Below are positions 15,333-24,148 of a stretch of DNA of 64,000 nt, in pieces. How positions within the stretch are numbered: the first letter of the stretch is position 1; each line of letters opens with the position of its first letter. Where the stretch lies: assembly GCF_963676285.1 (NCBI RefSeq), contig NZ_OY781063.1, forward strand, positions 1,240,001 through 1,304,000, read 5' to 3'. The position numbers and the translations under genes were made by a program. The notes under the pieces were generated by a model. The model did no database searches and was not told the origin of the DNA. It saw nothing but the letters and a program-made list of their open reading frames with translations. Origin of the DNA: an uncultured Sphaerochaeta sp. GTDB taxonomy: Bacteria > Spirochaetota > Spirochaetia > Sphaerochaetales > Sphaerochaetaceae.

Positions 15333-16994
15333 TTATGCGAATTCCGATTCATCAATCCTGATGGTAACCGGAGTTCTGTTCTGTTGAGCTTGCAACGATC
15401 CTTCTAGGAGAATTTGTGCAGTCGCTTTTGCAGAACAGGTTCTGCTTGAATAGGCACAAAGGTAGGTAACCTGTTTTGGATAGAGAGCGAGCTCATAAGG
15501 GCTTCTCAGACCTACAATAACAATTTTTCTTAGATATCTTGCACATAAATCTTGTACCAACTGTTGTTGCTCCTGCTTCATGAAATCTTCTCCAGGAAGC
15601 GGATAGTCCTCCGTAACCACAATAAGAGCTGTAGCTGCTTTCAGAGAAGCCTCTTTCTCTTGTACCTGTTCATAGGAGACTATCTGTATCCTACGGTAGG
15701 CCTCAAGCTCATGAACAAAACTATCAAAAGCAGAAGTCTCCTGATTAGGTCCAATGCCTCGGCTGTTTACCATGTTTCGGTAACTGGAAACAGGTGTCGC
15801 ATTGATGCAAACAATCTCACCTTCGGGAGGAATAGGCCAAAATCCTGTTTGAAGTAAGGACACGGCCTGTTTGGCTAGACCTAGTTCAATTTGTGCATGT
15901 TCCTGAAAACGTTGACTTGGTATTCTAGGAGTACGCACCTGCATTTTGTTGAACTTATAATCAAGAATCCTCATAAGCTTATCTGTCACCAGACTGTCAT
16001 TGAGAATACCTGTCTCAATAGCTTCCTCCACAAGATGAAGACTACGAAGTTGTTTACTTAAATAGTCACCTGTCTCGAAATCATAATGCTCTTCACTGAG
16101 CATCACGATATCGACACCAGCTTGGAGAGCGAGTAGCGTTGACTGGGCAGGATCATAGGTTTTCCTGATTGCTCCCATGTTCATGCTATCAGAGAGTATC
16201 AACCCAGAGAAACCAAGATCCTTTCTCAGGATATCCTGTAAGATTTTCTCTGAGAGGGTTGCTGGGTTGTCCTTATCAATTTGTGGATACCGAATATGAC
16301 TGGTCATGACTATCTCTGCACCGGCCTCAATACCAGCCTTGAATGGCACGAGGTCGGAGGAAAGTAAGGCCTCATACGGTTTATCAATATAAGGGATCTC
16401 ACGGTGGGTATCGCCACTGGTGGCTCCATGGCCAGGGAAGTGTTTCAGACAAGTAAGAATGCCTTGCTTCCTTGCTCCCCTAACAGCTAGAGACACGGAC
16501 TTAGCCACTTGTTCAGGATATTCGCCAAAGGATCGAGTGCCGATAATGGGAGAACTGGGATCGCTGTTCACATCAGCGCAAGGGCCGAGCACTGTATTAT
16601 ACCCAACACTTAGCATCTCTGTTGCGATGATTCCATACATGGAAGCAACAGCCTCAATATCTTCAATTGCATTGAGTGCCATGTTTCCAGGCCCAGGGTG
16701 GGATTCAGGAAGCAGCACCCCCCAAGCACCCTCCTGATCAACTCCCAGCAAAAGGGGAATTCCATGCTTCTCCATACTCATCGTCTGAAGTTTCGTCGTT
16801 ATTGTTTCAGCCTCATCGAAGGTCTGGGCATTGTCCTGGCTGATATAACATCCACAGATTCCATATTGCTCTACAAGAGGACGAATAACTTCAGGGTCCT
16901 TACCAGGGTAGGCAAGAAGAAAGAGCTGTCCAGCTTTCTGTGCAGGACTCATGGATTGGATAATTTGCTCAATTTCTGCTTTAGTTTTCTTCAT
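15333..16994 (-). CDS. Glycoside hydrolase family 3, beta-N-acetylhexosaminidase-like
   Basis: Cytoplasmic enzyme of 553 residues with no signal peptide. The NagZ-type motif KHFPGHGATSGDTHREIP near residue 185 contains the His general acid/base loop of GH3 hexosaminidases, and the nucleophile Asp is in LILSDSMNMGAI near residue 270. A C-terminal GH3-like domain (about 400-553) follows. The likely reaction is removal of non-reducing beta-linked N-acetylhexosamine. Its start overlaps the permease stop by four bases, so it is the last gene of the ABC import operon and should act on the sugar brought in, plausibly a peptidoglycan- or chitin-derived fragment. Linkage and specificity are inferred. 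Confidence 0.85.
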   Translation of the reverse strand: MKKTKAEIEQIIQSMSPAQKAGQLFLLAYPGKDPEVIRPLVEQYGICGCYISQDNAQTFDEAETITTKLQTMSMEKHGIPLLLGVDQEGAWGVLLPESHPGPGNMALNAIEDIEAVASMYGIIATEMLSVGYNTVLGPCADVNSDPSSPIIGTRSFGEYPEQVAKSVSLAVRGARKQGILTCLKHFPGHGATSGDTHREIPYIDKPYEALLSSDLVPFKAGIEAGAEIVMTSHIRYPQIDKDNPATLSEKILQDILRKDLGFSGLILSDSMNMGAIRKTYDPAQSTLLALQAGVDIVMLSEEHYDFETGDYLSKQLRSLHLVEEAIETGILNDSLVTDKLMRILDYKFNKMQVRTPRIPSQRFQEHAQIELGLAKQAVSLLQTGFWPIPPEGEIVCINATPVSSYRNMVNSRGIGPNQETSAFDSFVHELEAYRRIQIVSYEQVQEKEASLKAATALIVVTEDYPLPGEDFMKQEQQQLVQDLCARYLRKIVIVGLRSPYELALYPKQVTYLCAYSSRTCSAKATAQILLEGSLQAQQNRTPVTIRIDESEFA

Positions 16995-17950
16995 TTTGCT
17001 TTCTCCCTCATCGTTAATGCCACTGAAACAATGATGATCAAACCGCGGAAAATCATCTGTTGGTCGACGGAGAATCCCATAAGTATCAAACCATTGTTCA
17101 GGATGCCCATAATGAGGGCCCCAAGGAGAGATCCTATAACAGATCCTTTACCACCGTTCATGCTGGTTCCACCAATGATGACTGCAGCAATGACGATCAT
17201 TACATCGTTTTCCCCCAAGGTATACCGGGCACCGTGCAACCTTCCTGAATAGAGAATACCAGCAAGTGCAGCCATGACAGAGTTCAACAGCATGACAGAA
17301 ATCTTGATGTTGGGCACCTTGATGCCTGAATACATGGCAGATATCTTGTTGCCACCGGTTGCAAGAACCCTTCTTCCGTATGGGGTCTTCTTCAGCAAAA
17401 GATGCCCAATTATCGTTAGACTGATTGTCCAGACAAAGAGAATTGGCAGCGGTCCTATATCCCCTGAACCAAAGATAAAGGTAAAAACATCGTTGTTAAT
17501 CGGGATTGACTGCAAATTACTTACCCAGCGGGCAAGTCCCAACACGATTCCATTCATACCCAAGGTCACCAGGAATGACGGAATATTCATCTTGGCAACC
17601 AACAGCCCATTAATTAGCCCGATGAGAGCTCCGATGGCAAGCCCACAGACTATGGCCAGTAGAATGCTACCAGTACTGTTGAGTATTTTTGCAGTGATGA
17701 TAGCTGAAAGAGCTACCACCGAACCGAAGGAGAGATCAATCTCACCGGTAGAGAGAACAAACGTCATTCCGATCGCCATGATGGAAGTCATAGCAGTCTG
17801 GCGAGCGATGTTCATAAGATTGGATCCTGAGAGGAACCCCTTGTCAAAGAGTAGCACAGAAAAAAGAAGAATCACCCCGAGAAAGATGTAATAGATGACC
17901 AGCTCTCTCCATTTTACCTGTTTCATTTTTTGCGATAGCATCGTATTCAT
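16991..17950 (-). CDS. Ribose-type sugar ABC transporter permease
   Basis: Inner-membrane permease of 319 residues, RbsC/BPD_transp_2 family, with about eight to ten hydrophobic segments. Family signatures are the AIGMTFVLSTGEIDLSFGSV stretch near residue 65 and MNGGKGSVIGSLLGAL near residue 265. It should pair as a homodimer with the ATPase encoded just upstream and take substrate from the binding protein. Gene order is SBP, ATPase, permease, GH3, all minus strand with short spacings or overlaps. Confidence 0.9.
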   Translation of the reverse strand: MNTMLSQKMKQVKWRELVIYYIFLGVILLFSVLLFDKGFLSGSNLMNIARQTAMTSIMAIGMTFVLSTGEIDLSFGSVVALSAIITAKILNSTGSILLAIVCGLAIGALIGLINGLLVAKMNIPSFLVTLGMNGIVLGLARWVSNLQSIPINNDVFTFIFGSGDIGPLPILFVWTISLTIIGHLLLKKTPYGRRVLATGGNKISAMYSGIKVPNIKISVMLLNSVMAALAGILYSGRLHGARYTLGENDVMIVIAAVIIGGTSMNGGKGSVIGSLLGALIMGILNNGLILMGFSVDQQMIFRGLIIIVSVALTMREKAK

Positions 17951-17965
17951 TCGTAGTTCCTCACA

Positions 17966-19453
17966 TCACTGGACCATATATAGGAGATTGTCTTCGGTTG
18001 TTGAACCGGACATACATTCTGAAAGCTTTCCGCGCTTCATAACATAAATGGAATCGCAGTAGTCTGCCAATTCGTTGAACTCAGAGGACACCATCAAAAC
18101 GGCATTGCCCTTTGCAGCATAGGCATGGATTATTTTCATAATCTCATGCTTCGCTTGCAGGTCGACACCAAAGGTGGGGTCATCAAGCAAGAGTACACGA
18201 GAATCACTTGCAAGACATTTTGCAACCACAATCTTCTGCTGGTTTCCCCCTGAAAGATACCTAACCACTTGATCAGGACCCTGAGTCTTGACACCAAGTT
18301 GTTTGATATATTGCTTAGCGATTGAGTCTTTCTTCCTCTCATCAACAAACAGGAGCCTCTTAATCCTATGAACAATTGGCATCACCAGGTTTTCAGAAAC
18401 TGGATAGTCCAGTACCAGTCCTTGTTCCCTTCTATTCTCCGGAACAAGAGCAATCCCATGTTCTATAGCATCAGAGGTAGAATGCAAGACGATAGGTTTA
18501 CCATCAAGCCGAATCTCTCCTTTTAGTAGTGTATCTATACCAAAGAGAGCTCTCAGCAGTTCTGTACGCCCACTTCCCAAAAGACCAGCAATCCCCACAA
18601 TCTCACCTGGGTACACGGCAAGGGAAACGTCATTGATGGAATGGGTGGTAATATTCACAGCTTCTAAAAGCGGTTTTGCTTCTCGTAAGCCTTGTACATG
18701 TTCCCAAGAGACTTTTCCACCTTGGTCATTGGTCATTGCTGCAACAAGTTCTTCCAAAGTGATTGCTTTTGTTGACTTGGAGAAAACAACTCTCCCATCA
18801 CGAATCATGGTCACTCCGTCACAGATCTTAAAAATATCCTGCAGGTAGTGAGTGATATAGATGATGGTAATTCCCTTCTTCTTCAGAGTATTGATGACAG
18901 AAAAAAGCCTTTCGATTTCAGATGTAGACAGAGAGGCAGTCGGTTCATCAAGGATGAGAATCTTGGGATCATTTGAGAGAGCCTTGGCAATCTCTACCAG
19001 CTGTTGCTGCCCAATGCTCAGATCAGAGACGAGGTCATCCGGTCTAATTTCTGCATTCACGCCAATGCGCTCGAGCAACTGTAGGGCGTGTGCTGCACTG
19101 ACTTTGTCATTGATGAAAGGGCCATATCGGAATGGAATGGATTTGAGAAAGATATTCTGTGCCACTGTCATAGTAGGAACCAGACTGAGGTCCTGGAAAA
19201 CCATTGCAATGCCAGCTTGGAGAGCTTCCTCTGGGCTGTGATACTCGCGCTCTTCTCCATATAAGGAGATAGTTCCTGCATCCTTGGTATACACACCATT
19301 GAGAATTTTTACCAGGGTCGACTTCCCTGCTCCATTCGGACCCACCAAGGCATGCACTTCCCCTTTCTGTACAGAGAAGTCAACATTGTGAAGTATCTGG
19401 ATTCCGTTGAAGCCAATGCCAATTCCTTTGGCTTCGATTGCATAATCATTCAT
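17966..19453 (-). CDS. Sugar ABC transporter ATP-binding protein (RbsA/MglA type)
   Basis: Duplicated ATPase of 495 residues with two ABC domains. The first has Walker A LVGPNGAGKSTLVKIL, signature SIGQQQLVEIAKAL and Walker B LILDEPTAS. The second has the degenerate Walker A GLLGSGRTELLRALFG typical of this family, signature LSGGNQQKIVVAKCL and Walker B LLLDDPTFGVD. A longer frame starts from a TTG at 19504, but that codon lies inside a hairpin and lacks a ribosome site. MNDYAIEAKG is preceded by a GTAAGAG sequence and fits the family length, so it is used. Powers import by the neighbouring permease. Confidence 0.9.
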   Translation of the reverse strand: MNDYAIEAKGIGIGFNGIQILHNVDFSVQKGEVHALVGPNGAGKSTLVKILNGVYTKDAGTISLYGEEREYHSPEEALQAGIAMVFQDLSLVPTMTVAQNIFLKSIPFRYGPFINDKVSAAHALQLLERIGVNAEIRPDDLVSDLSIGQQQLVEIAKALSNDPKILILDEPTASLSTSEIERLFSVINTLKKKGITIIYITHYLQDIFKICDGVTMIRDGRVVFSKSTKAITLEELVAAMTNDQGGKVSWEHVQGLREAKPLLEAVNITTHSINDVSLAVYPGEIVGIAGLLGSGRTELLRALFGIDTLLKGEIRLDGKPIVLHSTSDAIEHGIALVPENRREQGLVLDYPVSENLVMPIVHRIKRLLFVDERKKDSIAKQYIKQLGVKTQGPDQVVRYLSGGNQQKIVVAKCLASDSRVLLLDDPTFGVDLQAKHEIMKIIHAYAAKGNAVLMVSSEFNELADYCDSIYVMKRGKLSECMSGSTTEDNLLYMVQ

Positions 19454-19478
19454 GTCTCTTACAGTCCTTTCAAAGTAT

Positions 19479-19508
19479 GTGCTTGCCAAAGTTTCCTTCG
19501 GCAAGCAC
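19479..19508 (-). promoter_or_regulatory. Intercistronic hairpin between SBP and ATPase genes
   Basis: Perfect 9-bp inverted repeat GTGCTTGCC / GGCAAGCAC with a 12-base loop. Such hairpins after a binding-protein gene commonly protect its mRNA or partly terminate, giving more binding protein than membrane components. No strong U-run follows, so full termination is unlikely. Confidence 0.5.
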
Positions 19509-19516
19509 GGTTATGG

Positions 19517-20620
19517 TTACTTCAATGCCTGAGAAATCTCAGAAGGAAGGTCTCTATTCAGGGACTGCTTCCATGCTTGCGAAATATTCTCCTTTGTGAT
19601 GGAGATAGCTGGTACGGTTACAAATGCAGGGGTTTCTTTACCGAGCATGCTCAGAGCCCCCATCTTTACCAGACTCTCTCCCAGGACGAAGGGAAGGTCT
19701 GCAACTACACCCTTCATGTTTCCACCCTTTGCCATATCCATGACGTTATTTGCCCCAAGGTCGATAGTGAATACTCCCACGTCTTTATTTCCAGCAGTTC
19801 TCGCTGCTGCAACAACACCTTCAGCAAGAACATCCCACGGTGCATAGATTGCATCCACCCCTGGGTATTGGGTAAGAATGGCAGAGGCCAAAGTCTCAGA
19901 GTCATTTGCATTTACAATACCACGCTTGGCGACAATCTTGATTCCAGGATAATCCCTTCTGAGGACAGCCTCAACAGCCTGATCGCGTTGATTGGTAACA
20001 TAGTAGTTTGCATCATGGAACATGAGTGCGACCTCTCCTTCTCCATCCAAGTAGGTACCAATCATGTCAGCAACACTTTTTCCCATCTGGAAGAGATCAT
20101 CGGTAACGATACCAGCATAATCTTTTCCATGAGTGAAGTTGCTCGGCAAGTTACTGATAAGCACGACATTAACTCCCTTGTCGATAGCCTGCTTAAGAGC
20201 TACGGACCCGCTGACCGGGTCAAGAACCAAGGTGATGATAATATCCGGATTGAGTGCAAGCGTCGTCTCAATATCAGTGCGTTGCTTATTCGGGTCCTGT
20301 CCGGCATCTGTAACAGCAACAACATTCATATTAAGTTCCCGGCTCATAGAGCGAGCACCTGCGATTACTGCATTTACCCAGTCAGAAGATTCGTGCATGA
20401 GAATGGCTACTTTATAGCCTGACTGTTTAACAGTTGCTTTCTCTTCATCACTGAGTACTACGTTTGAGTAATCCGTCGGTGCTTCCCCATTAGGACCTTG
20501 TGTCTCATAGACATACTGAGAGGTATCGACAGCAGCTTCCTTTGTTCCCTGTGAATAGAGAGGAAGAGTCATCAAAATGGTGAGCAAGATTGCTAGAATC
20601 AGAACGATAGATTTTTTCAT
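19517..20620 (-). CDS. Sugar ABC transporter substrate-binding protein
   Basis: Exported binding protein of 367 residues, Peripla_BP_4 fold. The signal peptide is MKKSIVLILAILLTILMTLPLYSQ, split as a basic start plus a hydrophobic core, cleaved near SQGTKEA. Start chosen at this ATG because AAGGAGAAACGA precedes it; the longer frame from 20680 has none. First gene of the operon, with its own promoter and a hairpin behind it. The internal MHESSDWVNAVIAGARSMS and DAIYAPWDVLAEGVVAAART segments are typical ligand-cleft regions. Ligand unknown; the linked GH3 suggests an amino-sugar disaccharide or similar. Confidence 0.9.
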   Translation of the reverse strand: MKKSIVLILAILLTILMTLPLYSQGTKEAAVDTSQYVYETQGPNGEAPTDYSNVVLSDEEKATVKQSGYKVAILMHESSDWVNAVIAGARSMSRELNMNVVAVTDAGQDPNKQRTDIETTLALNPDIIITLVLDPVSGSVALKQAIDKGVNVVLISNLPSNFTHGKDYAGIVTDDLFQMGKSVADMIGTYLDGEGEVALMFHDANYYVTNQRDQAVEAVLRRDYPGIKIVAKRGIVNANDSETLASAILTQYPGVDAIYAPWDVLAEGVVAAARTAGNKDVGVFTIDLGANNVMDMAKGGNMKGVVADLPFVLGESLVKMGALSMLGKETPAFVTVPAISITKENISQAWKQSLNRDLPSEISQALK

Positions 20621-20651
20621 TCGTTTCTCCTTTTGTTCGGTTGATATCTCT

Positions 20652-20712
20652 ATGCTACCCTGCTTTTTTCTATCCGTCAAACTTTTTCTAGGTATTTTAT
20701 AGGTACTACCTA
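20652..20712 (-). promoter_or_regulatory. Promoter and palindrome of the SBP-ATPase-permease-GH3 operon
   Basis: On the minus strand TTGACG (20675-20680) and TAGCAT (20652-20657) are separated by 17 bases. Just upstream is the palindrome TAGGTA-C-TACCTA (20700-20712), surrounded by further AGGTA-like half sites, placed as an activator or repressor site would be. Confidence 0.5.
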
Positions 20713-20824
20713 AGTATCACTACTCACAGTTACTACCCAGTACAAAGAGAGTATTTTCAATGAGATGAGTGAATCATCAGTAGTGTATCTATCACGTATT
20801 CTTCACGCAAAACTCTCCATACAG

Positions 20825-20875
20825 AGAAAAACCCCGGAATTCCAGTACCATCAGGTAAAGGAAACACCGGGGTTT
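20825..20875 (-). terminator. Terminator of the GntR/aldolase-kinase operon
   Basis: A 9-bp stem AAACCCCGG (20829-20837) / CCGGGGTTT (20867-20875), read on the minus strand and followed by TTTTTC. It lies 58 bases past the stop of the second substrate-binding protein and separates the two sugar operons. Confidence 0.7.
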
Positions 20876-20932
20876 CATTTTCCGTACAAGATCATTACCC
20901 CAGCACAATCTGGGGATAACGACTAACCTTCC

Positions 20933-21838
20933 CTACTGAATCAAGTTTCCAGGAATCTGAATCAGGTTGGATGCTGGTTTTGTTCCAGCAAAGTAGTCTG
21001 CAATTACCCCAACAAGGGTAGCCGCCATGGTATCAAAGTCCTGTTCGATGGTGGCAAGGAAAGGTCCTTTCTTGGCAATCTCTCCCTTTGCAAAATCAGT
21101 ACCATCGATACCTACAACCTTGACTGTCTTAACACCAGAAGCATCAAGAGCCTGAGTGGTGCCATAAGCAGGTTCATCCCATCCAGCCCAGATACCCTGC
21201 ATCGGGGTCTTTGCAGTGATCAAGTCCTCAGTGACCTTCCGTGCATTGTCCACAGGACCTGGAACTTCGATATGCACTTTCTGAATTACCTCGATACCAG
21301 GATAGCTTGCAAAGACCTCTGCAGCTCCTACAGCACGAGCTCGTACCCCAGGATGCGGGTCATGGGTATACATGACCACATTCCCCTTTCCGCCCATTGC
21401 CTCAGCAAGTACCTTGGCTGTCTGTCTACCAAGGTCAGCATTGTCAGAGGTAATATTGAGCAATACACCATCAACCAATCCTGCATCCAGGCCAAAAACG
21501 GGGATATTCGCCTGCTTTGCAGCATCGAGACCCTTGGTCATCTGCACCGGATCACCCATTCCCAAGACAATAGCATCCACTCCTTGGGCAACAGCATCCT
21601 CAATACGGCTTACCAGTAAACCAAAGTCACCAGCCGTGTCAGAGACAGATACCTTCCAACCCTTTTGTTCTGCATCAGCTTTGAACTGCTCAATTACATA
21701 GGCAGTTGTAGCATTAGCCATGTAGGGGGTTACTACTGCAACCCGTGTGGAACTCGACGTCTCACTTGTCCCTGCAGCCATCAACAGTGAAACACTGCTG
21801 ACCAGAACCAACAATACCAGTACCAATGTTCGTTTCAT
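20933..21838 (-). CDS. Sugar ABC transporter substrate-binding protein
   Basis: Exported Peripla_BP_4 binding protein of 301 residues with signal peptide MKRTLVLVLLVLVSSVSLL cleaved about AAGTSE. Core segments AVAQGVDAIVLGMGDP and GIWAGWDEPAYGTTQALDAS are typical of ribose/galactose-type binding proteins. It is the last gene of the operon, 24 bases after the aldolase-kinase fusion, unlike the other operon in this window where the binding protein comes first. The ligand is unknown; it should be the compound handled by the fusion enzyme. Confidence 0.9.
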   Translation of the reverse strand: MKRTLVLVLLVLVSSVSLLMAAGTSETSSSTRVAVVTPYMANATTAYVIEQFKADAEQKGWKVSVSDTAGDFGLLVSRIEDAVAQGVDAIVLGMGDPVQMTKGLDAAKQANIPVFGLDAGLVDGVLLNITSDNADLGRQTAKVLAEAMGGKGNVVMYTHDPHPGVRARAVGAAEVFASYPGIEVIQKVHIEVPGPVDNARKVTEDLITAKTPMQGIWAGWDEPAYGTTQALDASGVKTVKVVGIDGTDFAKGEIAKKGPFLATIEQDFDTMAATLVGVIADYFAGTKPASNLIQIPGNLIQ

Positions 21839-21862
21839 TTGTTAAATACTCCTTTTTTTCTA

Positions 21863-24148
21863 TCACTCTATATTTGCTATGTTGCAAAATTCATTCTTAA
21901 GTGCGAGATACAGATTCTTGAACCGAGGAAAAGCCTTCTTATGGTATGCATGAGCTTCCTGGTCTGGGTAGAACGTTTGTTCTATCTGCATGAACTGTTT
22001 CTGAAGTGAATAGGATTCAAACCAACCTAAAGCCTTCCCCGCCAACACCAAGTTACCCCGTACCCCGGCATTCGAAGCATCAGCCATCTTCATGACCGGT
22101 ACACCCAAGACATCAGCGAGAGTCTGGGTAAGTAAGCTGTTCTCAGCTCCACCTCCACTGGCAACCACGCGAATGGATTGACTAGTCGACGATTCCCTGA
22201 GCACCTCATATATTGATGCCAAACCATAAGCAATTCCTTCAATGACCGAGCGGAACATATGTGATTGGCTGGTGTCACGGTTCAATCCAATAAAGGCACC
22301 ACGTGCATGAGGGTCGTTGAATGGCATGCGCTCTCCCTGGAGGTACGGCAAGTAGAAAACCCCACCAGAACCAACAGGAGCCTTAAGAGCAATTTCCTGC
22401 ATCCGAGCATAGCGATCACTGATAATAGCAAAAGTTTCCAACAACCAGGAGATATTTCCTCCGGTAGTACGCATAGCTCCAATAGTAATGGTCTGTTTCC
22501 CATCTGGATGGCGAAGGTTGAATACGCCCATACCGGGATCGATCGCAGTGGGGAGCGTCGCTGCAACCCATCCTGAGGTGCCCAAGTAACAAGAGAAAAC
22601 ACTCTCGTCAGCCGCCCCTACTCCCACCGTTGAGGAACCAGCATCACCAGAACCATGAACAACCGACAACCCTTCTGGAAGCCCTGCCTGACTAGCTGCC
22701 TTTTTGGTTACCGTACCTGTCACTTGGATTTCTGTCTCCAAACAAGGAAGTTGATCACTCGAAATCCCAATGTATGCAAGAATTTCTTCACTCCAGGTAT
22801 TGGTCTCGTAGGAAAGCAACCCTGTGGTAGCTGCATTCGTGAGATCAGTGACTTGTTTACCGGTTAGCTTCCAGCACAGGTAGTCGTGAGCTCCCAACAA
22901 GAAATGCAGACCAGAAAGGGATCCTCGCTTACCAGATACATACATCAACTTGGGAGGCAAGGAGGCTGCATCGCTGCTGTTGCGGGTAATCTTCATGGCA
23001 CGCTCAAGAGTGAACTGCTTTGTATATAGCGCAAACTCCTCTTGGGCTCGGGTATCCGAGTACAGGATGGCATTACCCACCAACTGCTGATCAGCATCCA
23101 AGATGATCAAATCCTGCATCTGCCCACTGAGTACGATAGAACTGAGTTCAATCTCGGCGTTCCTGCCGAGTAGTTTCTTTGATGAAGAACAGAAAGCATT
23201 CCACCAGAGCTCTGGATCCTGTTCAATGGCATTGCCTTCGGCGATCAAGGGGTACTCCCCTGTCGCTGAGTCGACCAAGGTCCCATCACTCGCAATGATG
23301 GAGCTCTTCAACGCAGTTGTTCCGACATCTACGGAAAGCAAGTATTGCTTTGGTGCCTTCTGGCTCAGATACGGAGAAAACTGCCCCAGATACCTTGTCA
23401 CTTCCTCTGGCCCTGCCTTTGCTGCCATAACCAACCCGGTCCCGATGATGATTGCCTCAGCCTCAGTTTCAGCGGCTTTCTTTGCATTTGCAGGAGTGCT
23501 GATACCAAACCCCAAGGCAACGGGAAGGCCAGCATCCTCACATAGGCTTCGTAGTGTCTTTATTTTATCTTCAAGCTTTTCATCTACCTTGAAATTCCCC
23601 CCGGTCGCTCCCTTCATCGATTGTAGGTAGAGAAACCCGGTGGTATCAGCAATAATCTCCCTCATTTCCTCTACTTCGGTCTCATATCGTACGAAATTGA
23701 CGGTGGCCACCGATGTACCAGCGAGCAGGCTTGCCAGTTCATGTCGTTGCTTGGGAGGAATATTGGGAATGAGCACGCCATCAGCTGCTTCCTCGATGAG
23801 CAGGTTGGCAAAGGCTTGAAGACCGACTGCTTCAACTGTCTCATAGTAGAGCATTACAATTCCCACAAGACCTGCTGAACGAACTGCTTGTATAGCCATC
23901 CGTATCACTTGATCCACTTTGGAATATTCTTTTTGTACAGACAACAAGGCTTCCTTAATGGCCTTTCCATCAAGGTAAGGTTCCTCAACAGGTATCCCAA
24001 TTTCAAGATAACGCAACCCAGCTTGAGCACATGCATCCAGAATTTGAACGTAGCTGTCCTTATCGGGATAGAGAGCTGGCAGGTATCCTACTAGGGAAGG
24101 ATGCTGACCTTGACTGCGAAACATCGGAACATATTGTTGCATAATCAC
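21863..24148 (-). CDS. Fusion of TrpA-like aldolase and FGGY carbohydrate kinase
   Basis: Two full enzymes in one 761-residue chain. Residues 1-262 form a tryptophan-synthase-alpha-like TIM barrel: catalytic Glu49 in LEIGIP and Asp60 in YLDG fall at the same numbers as in TrpA, with a MKGATGG loop, and the phosphate-binding GFGISTPANAKK and IIIGTGLVM segments are kept. After a linker (SPYLSQKAPKQ) residues 268-761 form a complete FGGY kinase: VDVGTTALKSS phosphate loop, SGQMQDLIILD, LYSDTRAQEE, and catalytic Asp in HGSGDAGSSTVG. No trp genes are nearby; the operon is an ABC sugar importer. Inference: the kinase phosphorylates an imported sugar and the barrel splits the product by retro-aldol cleavage, releasing a triose phosphate. 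Overlaps the permease gene by four bases. Confidence 0.9.
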   Translation of the reverse strand: MIMQQYVPMFRSQGQHPSLVGYLPALYPDKDSYVQILDACAQAGLRYLEIGIPVEEPYLDGKAIKEALLSVQKEYSKVDQVIRMAIQAVRSAGLVGIVMLYYETVEAVGLQAFANLLIEEAADGVLIPNIPPKQRHELASLLAGTSVATVNFVRYETEVEEMREIIADTTGFLYLQSMKGATGGNFKVDEKLEDKIKTLRSLCEDAGLPVALGFGISTPANAKKAAETEAEAIIIGTGLVMAAKAGPEEVTRYLGQFSPYLSQKAPKQYLLSVDVGTTALKSSIIASDGTLVDSATGEYPLIAEGNAIEQDPELWWNAFCSSSKKLLGRNAEIELSSIVLSGQMQDLIILDADQQLVGNAILYSDTRAQEEFALYTKQFTLERAMKITRNSSDAASLPPKLMYVSGKRGSLSGLHFLLGAHDYLCWKLTGKQVTDLTNAATTGLLSYETNTWSEEILAYIGISSDQLPCLETEIQVTGTVTKKAASQAGLPEGLSVVHGSGDAGSSTVGVGAADESVFSCYLGTSGWVAATLPTAIDPGMGVFNLRHPDGKQTITIGAMRTTGGNISWLLETFAIISDRYARMQEIALKAPVGSGGVFYLPYLQGERMPFNDPHARGAFIGLNRDTSQSHMFRSVIEGIAYGLASIYEVLRESSTSQSIRVVASGGGAENSLLTQTLADVLGVPVMKMADASNAGVRGNLVLAGKALGWFESYSLQKQFMQIEQTFYPDQEAHAYHKKAFPRFKNLYLALKNEFCNIANIE

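Noticed and set aside
21863..22650. Assignment of the fusion's barrel to tryptophan biosynthesis
   Set aside because: No trpB or other trp genes are nearby and the protein is in a GntR-controlled sugar-import operon with a fused kinase.
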